A DNA stretch of 64,000 bases, from assembly GCF_907164915.1 (NCBI RefSeq), contig NC_061867.1, positions 37,795,338 to 37,859,337 of the forward strand, in the 5' to 3' direction. Positions 56,690 through 64,000 of the stretch are shown one piece after another (the first letter of the stretch is position 1; each line of letters begins with the position of its first letter). The position numbers and the translations under genes are program-made. Origin of the DNA: Impatiens glandulifera. Lineage: Eukaryota; Streptophyta; Magnoliopsida; Ericales; Balsaminaceae. The notes beneath the pieces are model-generated. The model made no database searches. It was not told the DNA's origin and was given only the letters and a program-made list of their open reading frames with translations.

Positions 56690-59110
56690 ATACGATTCTA
56701 CTAAAAATCCTAATTATAGTTGGGTATCCCAAATCCTATTTGTTGATAGGTATGAGAAATCGTCCCACACGATTCCGTCATAAGCCTTGTTTGTCAAAAA
56801 GCAAAGAGATCATTTTTAAGATGATCCGTTAATAATCTTGTTTTTTGACAAGATCAATGCATCATTTGTATATGATCCCATGATTAAACCCTATGTATTG
56901 ATATGTACATGTGATTGTTTGTACACAATCCCGTTTAAACACTATATGCTGATAGGTACGAGAAATCATTCGTACATGATTCCGTTATAAACCTTGTTTA
57001 TCAATAAGCATAAACATCATTTGTATATGATTATGTTGGAAACCCTATCTGTTGATAGGTTCGTTAATCTTTTGTACACGATTTTGTTATGAGCTTTGTT
57101 TATTAACAAGCATATAGATAATTTTTAAGACGATCTGTTAAAAATCTTGTGTATCGGTGAGGACCTGAGATCATACATAAATGGTCAAGTTAAAATCCCT
57201 ATTGGTTGATAGGTGCGCTACTCGTTCGTACACGATGCCGTCAATAAACCTTATTTATTGATAGGTCGAGACATCATTTGTATATGATTCCGTTAGAAGC
57301 TCTATCTGTTGATAGGTGCACTAATCATTCATACATGATTCCAACAGTAAACCCTATTTGGTAATAGGTCGAGACATAATTTTAAAAGATTCTGCTAAAA
57401 CCCTATTGCTCTATAGGTATTCCCTCTCACAACATAAATGAAATAAAAAAATATCAAGCATAACTCTATCTTTCGATAGATCCTTCAAGCCTTGTCTATG
57501 GAAAAGCCAAGATATCATTCGTACATGATCCAACCATCTGAAACCTTGTCATCCAAATAGGTAATCCAAACCCTATCCCTTGATAGATTCTCGAATAAAA
57601 CCCTATTGCTCGAATAGATATTCCAAACTCTATTATCTGAACAGGTGTTTCAAGCCCTATCACTCGCATAGGTACTCAATAAAACCCTATCTCTTGATAG
57701 GTATCCAGTAAAATTCCTATTTTCAATATGTACATCTTCCAAATCACAAAACCATTAAGCCTTGTGTTACGGTCCAGGAATAGACCTCGCACACTCCAAA
57801 GTCTAGTTGAGCACTTGGGCTAAATTTTGTTGTGGGTTTTCTGTTTTCTGTTGTATAGTAATATTTTGATTTTGTTTCCCACAAAACTGATTTTTGTTAA
57901 ATCTTTAGTAGCTGTTGTAATAGTTGCAACTGAATATTCTAGGGTAATTTAGCTGCTATTTAATGTTGAACCAATTTACCCAATGGGGGCATGAATGAAA
58001 AAGCTTTGTGAAAGTTTTTAGTCTCAATTGTATTTTTTTTATTTGGCTATTTGTCTAGGGCTGTTAGGTATACACTAGGAGTATTATCTTCTCATCTTTG
58101 TTTCTTCTTCTCCTATAATCTTGAAATATTCTTCTCATAATACTCATGTTGTACTATGATCACAGATTTACCACTTGGTCCATGAGATCAAGAACTATTT
58201 ACCGCCTTTACAGATTCAAGTCGTAACACCTTGTTTGTCGATAAGCACAACGATCATTCATACATGAACATGAATAAAACCTCATCACTCGATAGGTAAT
58301 CAAACCCTGTCACTCGAACAAGGACCTCAAAATCCTATTTATTGATAGCATACAAGCCTTGTTTGTAAACAAGAACCGCGATCATTTATATTACAAAACA
58401 CTATCCTCGCACAAAACCCTATCTCTTGATAGGTATTTAAACCTTGCTTGTCAACAAGCACAACAATTATTTGTACATAATCTTGTTCAAATCCTATCTT
58501 CTGATAGGTAATCTCACCAAGTCCTATTCAAAACCTTATCTCTTGATAGGTATTTAAGCGTTGTTTGTCAACAAGTACAACGATTATTTGTACATAATCC
58601 TATCTTTCGCTAGGTAATCTCACCAAGTCTTGTTCAAAACCCTATCCCTCAATATGTCCTCGCACAAAACTTTATCTTTTGATATGTATTTAAACCTTAT
58701 TTTTCAACAAGCATAACGATTATTTGTACATAATCCTGTTCAAATCCCATCTTCCGATAGGTAATCTCACCAAGTCCTATTCAAAACCCTATCCCTCGAT
58801 AGGTCCTCTCACAAATCTCTGTCTCTTGATAGGTATTTAAGCCTTATTTGTCGACAAGCACAATGATTATTTGTACATAATCTTGTTCAAATCCTATATT
58901 CTGATAGATAATTTCACAAAGTCCTGCTAGAAATCCTATCTCACGATAGATACTCCAATAAAATCTCATTCTCTAACACAGTCCTGTTTCGATCCTGTTC
59001 TCTAATAAATGTTTTATTCTCATTTCAGGATACATGAATGCCTATCTGTTAATGGAACCACGATCATTTATACATGATCATTCTTAACCTCACTTGTGAG
59101 TGACCTTCAC
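56690..59110 (+). repeat. Array of short hairpin-forming words
   Basis: Three kinds of self-complementary words recur in order: CCTATCnnTTGATAGG (CCTATC/GATAGG stem), CTTGTTTGTCAACAAG (CTTGTT/AACAAG stem) and GATTATTTGTACATAATC or GATCATTCGTACATGATC (6-bp stem). Each has a 4-6-base loop. They are joined by short linkers such as ACCTCAAAACC and AATCTCACCAAGTCC. Units are about 60-130 bases and imperfect. The solo LTR at 57765-58228 interrupts the array. Confidence 0.85.
57765..58228 (+). mobile_element. Solo LTR, 464 bp, with CCTTG target duplication
   Basis: It begins TGTTACGGTCCAGGAATAG and ends GATTCAAGTCGTAACA, so the ends form the inverted pair TGTTACG/CGTAACA. CCTTG is present at 57760-57764 and 58229-58233. 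Removing the insert restores the array word CCTTGTTTGTCGATAAGC. No internal coding region is present, so recombination between two LTRs probably removed it. Orientation is taken from the TG...CA reading and is not certain. Confidence 0.88.
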
Positions 59111-59731
59111 GTAAAGATTGTGAATTTCCGTGATAAACATTAACGACACCATGATCATATATATACATTATCACAAGATAGTAAACCTCGTTAGGAAAAC
59201 TTGTCGCTTCCCCACCAATACTCATATGTCGATAAGTCTCATGATCATATGTTTGTGATCACCCTAAGATGTTACTTGTTAGTAATCCACATAAAACGTT
59301 ATTAAAACTTTTATGTTCTCTGCATATCTCATAATAATAACCCTTAGTCATTTATACATCACTAAAATATGAATAATTTGTTGATATTCATGATAGACAT
59401 GAATTGATGTTTCAATACCTACGAATGTCATTACCCTCATGAATTTTATGAATACTTTGTCAAGTTTTGTAATAAATTAGGATTTTCAAGAATCATCATT
59501 GTTAGGATAAAATACCAAGAAAATGATTTTCTAAATTAACGCTTAGAAGCACCTCGATAAATTATATGTATAGCATCACCAAGTCATTCAAACCTCGACA
59601 TGGTACAAGTTTCATCATTCCTAATCGCCTCATTATTAATTGGACATGATAACATGATGTTAAATTTCATCCTCGAATCAACATTTGTAAAACCCGTTTG
59701 TTGTATTCAAACTCGATTCGAGAGGGCACTT

Positions 59732-60478
59732 TATAAACACTAAAAATCAACACTCCAATTTATAATATTAAAAAAATTATTTTAAATTAAATAAAATCAA
59801 AATAATTAAACTCATGGCCAAAAACCCATTTAAAATAATTAATTAGGATTATTTATTGTGCTAATTAATCATATTAATTAAGAGTTAAGGCCAAAATAAA
59901 AAAATAAAATTATTTGGGATAAATGTTGTAATCATTTCATCTTAAAATAATTTTAGAAAAATTAAAATACTAAAATAAATAATTTAGAATGAATTTTGTA
60001 TTCAATTTATCTAAAATAATAATTTATTTAAATCCTAAAAATAAAAAATAAAAAATAAATAAATTGGTAAAATATTTTCTATATTTATTTTAATATTTTT
60101 TGTATTTATGTGTAATCTTGTATGGCCGAAACCAGAAAAATTGATTGTAGTACACTCTAGAACCATCGGATCAGAGTTGTATTTTCATCTAGTGCCCAAG
60201 AATCAGCCATGTGACCCATTATAGTAGAAGGAAGTGCGCGCCGAGGAGTAGTAGATCCAGTAACTAGACCTTAGCTCCGTCACCCGATCGCTAATGGAAC
60301 GCAGTATCTTGATGGAACGCTCCACCATCTTCGGTCTTCGTCTTTCTCGCGGTCGTTGTATGGATAAACATGAAGATCCATGGATGATCTTCTCAACTTG
60401 GAATTCAGTCGTTAGGCAATGAAAACGGCTGATTCAAATCCCATAAGGATCACCCTACGATGGTGATCATTCTCCCAT
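59732..60478 (+). repeat. 3' LTR of gypsy element 2, truncated
   Basis: It is preceded by GAGAGGGCACTT, a PPT-like word. It matches 50358-51210 through the GGATCACCCTACGATGGTGA segment and then diverges at 60478 (ATTCTCCCATTAATGG against ATTCTCCCCTACAAAA). The TATA and U5 parts are missing. Confidence 0.7.
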
Positions 60479-63400
60479 TAATGGCTTTTGGCAGAAAAAT
60501 ACGTAAGCATCATTTTCACAAGTTCGGTTATAATCATAAAAATAATCAAACATTTTCATGATTGATTAAATCCATCACAAATAAATCCTATTCATAGGTT
60601 TGGATAAAAATAATCAGGCTTTTTTTACAGGTTCAGGCTTTTTCACAGGTTCGATTATAATCACATATTGGTCAAATCATTGAGAAGAATGAAAACCTTT
60701 TAATCCATCTAAAAAAAGTAAAGAAATGAGCACAAAAAGTGAAAAAAGATTTAAAAAATGAGTAAGGATAAGGGAAATACCATATGTTTCCTTGATTGTT
60801 TCAAAACGAACCAAAATAACTCTGGTGTTCGAGAAAATTACTATCTAATTAAATTATCACTCGAAGATCTTACGAAACGATTTAATTTTTTTGAGGAAGC
60901 TCATGGATAAAGTCAACGCCCGAACTCAGAATCGAATTGTCAACGGAGACGTTTCATTTTTGATGGAGGTTATGTGTGAGAACTCAAAGCCTCAAAAAGA
61001 AAAAGAAAAAAGAGATAGAAAATCTATCAAACACAATTGTGTTGGTTGAGATATTGAAATCACCACTTAATTTTAATCTTAGGCTCTTATCCAGATTGAT
61101 AAAACTATTAATCAAAGAGTATCAATTATATCAGATATACTACGGTTATAGTAAAAGAGGCGGTGAAATAAAACATTCGTAGAGGTTAGGATATATAATT
61201 TATTACTTATTGTTTATCTAGGCATTTGTCTAGTTTTCTAAACGCAAGAACAAAAGTATATTAATTCTATCGGATATACCTCGAGTACATGAGATACACA
61301 AATGGAAAACACTTCGAGATCAAAAGTTCAAAGCACGTAACTTTCAAAAGAGAATTAATATATAACCTCATTGTACATGGTGTGAAGATTAATTAAGCTT
61401 GACATGAGCTTCAAATTCTAATGTTCCAGCGAATGAAATCCCTAAAAAATAATTCCTCAGCGCAATTGTTCATACTAGAGATTTATTCCTAATTGATAAA
61501 TTATGTATCGAATAAATACACTTACAAATGGACTCTTTCGAAAACAAACAAAAATTGATGCACATAATAAATTTCTGAAAATGTTTTGATCCAATGTCCT
61601 TACACATGTGAAAGGCCAGAACCGCTTAATACCTAGAGGGTTAAGGAGGTCTAATTCGTTTCTTATTTTCACACATTTCCGAAAAGTTCCTTTGTCTGTG
61701 TGTGTGTGATGATTTTGAGTTATTGTTATCAACTTAGAGTGTTTTTCAAAGCTTATAATATCCATCTGGGAACTTGTTCTAAGTTCAATTTTATATGTCG
61801 CTCAATTATTTTAATCGAAATTTAAAGTTGCTTATTTTGTTTCAATTTTTTTAATGGATGTTTAATATCTGAAATTTTGATTTAGAAACTTGTTGTCGAA
61901 TTAATTCATTGTAATTGTTTGTAATTTGAAAGGTCCAAATTCCGTTTTCTAAATTGAGAGTTGGGTTGGTTGTTTTTAAGATGACAAATCTAAAGATCAA
62001 TCCCAAATCATTCCTGACATTAACTAAAGCATATTATGTTTATTTTAAATGTTGTAACTTTTATGTTTTTATTTAAATATTAGTGTTAGGCTATATTAGT
62101 TAGATTTTGGTGATTATGATGGATTGGTTTAAATCCAAGAAGATGGTACGCGATAGAAATCGTTGGTTTAATTTTTATTATGAGATGAATTAATTTTTTT
62201 GCGTGATGAAAGCAAAAATATAAAACGTGAAAGCATTAGACTTTATAGGCAACTACTTAACTAACATTCCAGTCGATTCTAGGTGTGTTTGAGATTTTAA
62301 AGGTTAGTTGTCATAGGTCTTCTTGTTTATGTTTTTTCGATTAAATACAATCTCATGTCAAGAAAGTTTCCACCTAATTATTTTAAATTAGGAAAGATAA
62401 TTTAGGCGTATGAATACCACAATTAGAGTTTTTTATTGGTTTATTATATGATTACGTGTGAAAAAGAGCTCAACGCGCTATGTCCCACAACGCACCGTAG
62501 CTATCTATCTCATCAATTTTGGCCTTTAAAATGTATCATTATACTTTACTATTTAAATTTATATTTTTCTTATTTAACATAAGGTTAAGGGTGATTTTCA
62601 CATTTGTGTGGATCTTTTGTTTGTGTACAATATATAGACAACAATATAAATATATATATATAGTACAAAAAAGAAAAATATTTACAAGTATACAACAAAG
62701 ATCTACAAAAGAGAGAAAATTAGTAGGCAAAATATATCACATAAGTGCATATCTTAGAAAAGTTTTATGAAATATAAAGTGGAGTTTAATTCAAAATATT
62801 TACTGAAGATTTATATAAATTGATATTTTGTTGAGAAATAATTTAAATCATATCCATTTATATAATCCTTAGTGAGTAATTGAAAATATATACTTCGGAA
62901 AAAAATAATGGAGGAAATGTTTTAAAATATTTTAGGTTTTAAAGTTTATTATATATATTTTTTTTAAGTTTTTAAGTTTTTTCAATTATATATTTTGGTT
63001 TTGATTTTATATTTTGATTTTTTTGTTGATTTAGGAATTAATTAAGGAATTAAATTAATAAAATATTTAAAAAACTTGATTAAAGAAAACAAACAACAAA
63101 ATAAAATTATAAAGGAGAAGAGACTTTGGCAAAAAGACCAAAATTATGGCTAAACGAGTAGAACGGTCGAAAAAAGTGTTGATGCAAGAGAGGAGGGCGG
63201 CACTTAGAGCAGCCAAACGATGAAGGAAGCCTCGGTAGAGGAGTGTGGCTGTAGTTCTTCGGTCGCTAGAGTTATTTCTAGGTCAGAAGCGTCGGTATTA
63301 ACATCAAAGACTCATCAGAAGCGTCGCTGAAGAGCCTCTGTAGTTATTTCTCAATCGTATGGCAATAAATCTCGGTCGATTGACTATATTCTCTTTCGGA

Positions 63401-64000
63401 CTTGAATTGACCGAAATTTGAATAAAATTGAATCCCTTCTTAATTCTCGATCGGATCTTCGGTCGTGTCATCATTTGCGTCCTCCAACTATATTTTAATT
63501 TTTTTTCAAATTCACCCCTTGGGTTTTCCAATCCTACAAAAATTAAGAAAATGTTAATCATAAACCAAATAATTTTAAAAGAAATATTTACTAACATCTA
63601 ACAACTTAATTGAAAACCAATATAAGACTTAGTGAAAAATAGTTTTAAAAGAATTTTTTCAAAACTAACTTTAAACTAATTAATTTATTGTATTTAAAAA
63701 ACCAAATACCAAGTCTTATACTCAAAACCATTATAATTTTCTTAAGAATACTAATTGACTTAGAAAATAAATTATTTAATCTAATGAAATAAAAAACCTA
63801 GTCAAAACTAAAACAAACTAACAATTTTAATTAATTCTTTTGTTTTCTTAAAATCTAATTCATATATAAGATAATTTCTAGTTAAAACATAATTAAAAAT
63901 GTCTTAAATACATTAAGTATAATAATACCCTAAACTATTTTTGTACGCGTTTTAAAGCGTCCACCCTGAAGAAACGATTTTTTGACTTTTAAAAAAAAAC
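60479..64000. other. Unassigned AT-rich DNA
   Basis: No recognisable gene or element protein on either strand. Open stretches at 60976-61182, 61475-61765, 62519-62770 and 63304-63597 have biased, unfamiliar translations. The last 60 bases (TTTGTACGCGTTTTAAAGCG) resemble gypsy leader-type text but cannot be placed. Confidence 0.5.

Larger units (their letters stand above)
50358..60478 (+). mobile_element. Ty3/gypsy element 2 (Tat-like), degenerate, 3' LTR truncated
   Basis: A 5' LTR (50358 to about 53085) is followed by a TTGGCAACT PBS-like site, a leader, a mobile-domain fragment, the start of gag and a long hairpin-word array. A 3' LTR begins at about 59732, and its match to the 5' LTR stops at 60478. 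Homologous blocks in both LTRs include CACTAAAAATC, TTAAGGCCAAAATAAA, TTTGGGATAAATGTTGTA/TTTGAGATAAATGTTTTA and CACCCTACGATGGTGATCATTCTCCC-type text. No protease, reverse transcriptase or integrase is found. Confidence 0.7.

Noticed and set aside
56690..59110. CRISPR array
   Set aside because: Repeats are imperfect, units vary in length, the short words recur inside supposed spacers, and the context is a plant retroelement.
61475..61765. Minus-strand 96-residue frame
   Set aside because: No recognisable motif, no promoter or splice context, and A/T-biased translation. It is not supported as a gene.

Overview
This window looks like a heterochromatic, repeat-filled stretch of a flowering-plant nuclear genome, most likely a eudicot. 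The base composition is AT-rich. Every recognisable protein fragment belongs to a plant transposable-element family: SIRE/Maximus-type Ty1/copia, Tat-like and chromovirus-like Ty3/gypsy, L1-type LINE, and En/Spm (CACTA). Plant splice signals are present. The accessory ORF of the second copia element resembles hypothetical proteins I associate with Lamiales genomes, but that is memory and only a weak hint. I found no host gene, tRNA, rRNA, CRISPR array or organellar insert that I can support.

Layout. (1) 1-14000 is a three-level nest. A 3' LINE fragment (12119-13990) is interrupted by copia element 1 (<1-12118), whose gag is interrupted by a CACTA transposon (765-7470). (2) 14000-16880 is AT-rich DNA with TA microsatellites. 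(3) 16880-26580 holds decayed Tat-like Ty3/gypsy material: an inverted LTR-end/leader fragment, plant-mobile-domain and gag remnants, an integrase remnant, a PPT and a 3' LTR. (4) 26585-29635 is a chromovirus-like gypsy deletion derivative with both LTRs but no reverse transcriptase. (5) 30058-45311 is a second CACTA element with its TAA target duplication, which contains the complete copia element 2 (31787-42930, TSD TCTAA). (6) 45312-50357 is AT-rich intergenic DNA. (7) 50358-60478 is a second Tat-like gypsy element with a 5' LTR, PBS-like site, mobile-domain and gag fragments, a 2.4-kb array of short hairpin words, a 464-bp solo LTR inserted in that array, and a truncated 3' LTR. (8) 60479-64000 is unassigned.

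How the parts relate. None of the elements looks autonomous. CACTA 1 keeps a TNP2-type transposase (broken by nonsense codons and a frameshift) but only the tail of the second CACTA protein. CACTA 2 keeps the second protein but no transposase. Both copia elements lack reverse transcriptase, yet both keep sequence from a long accessory ORF in the position of the env-like ORF of SIRE/Maximus elements. In copia 2 that ORF has what looks like its own promoter (TATA box and leader). The same TTAGAC/GTCTAA dyad words that fill the U3 of its LTRs also cluster upstream of that promoter. This pairing of an element-encoded accessory protein with repeated dyads is the most interesting candidate system here. 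Several unrelated elements in the window each carry their own long array of short self-complementary words.

All coordinates for decayed elements are by-eye estimates. Family assignments rest on recognised protein motifs, not on database searches.
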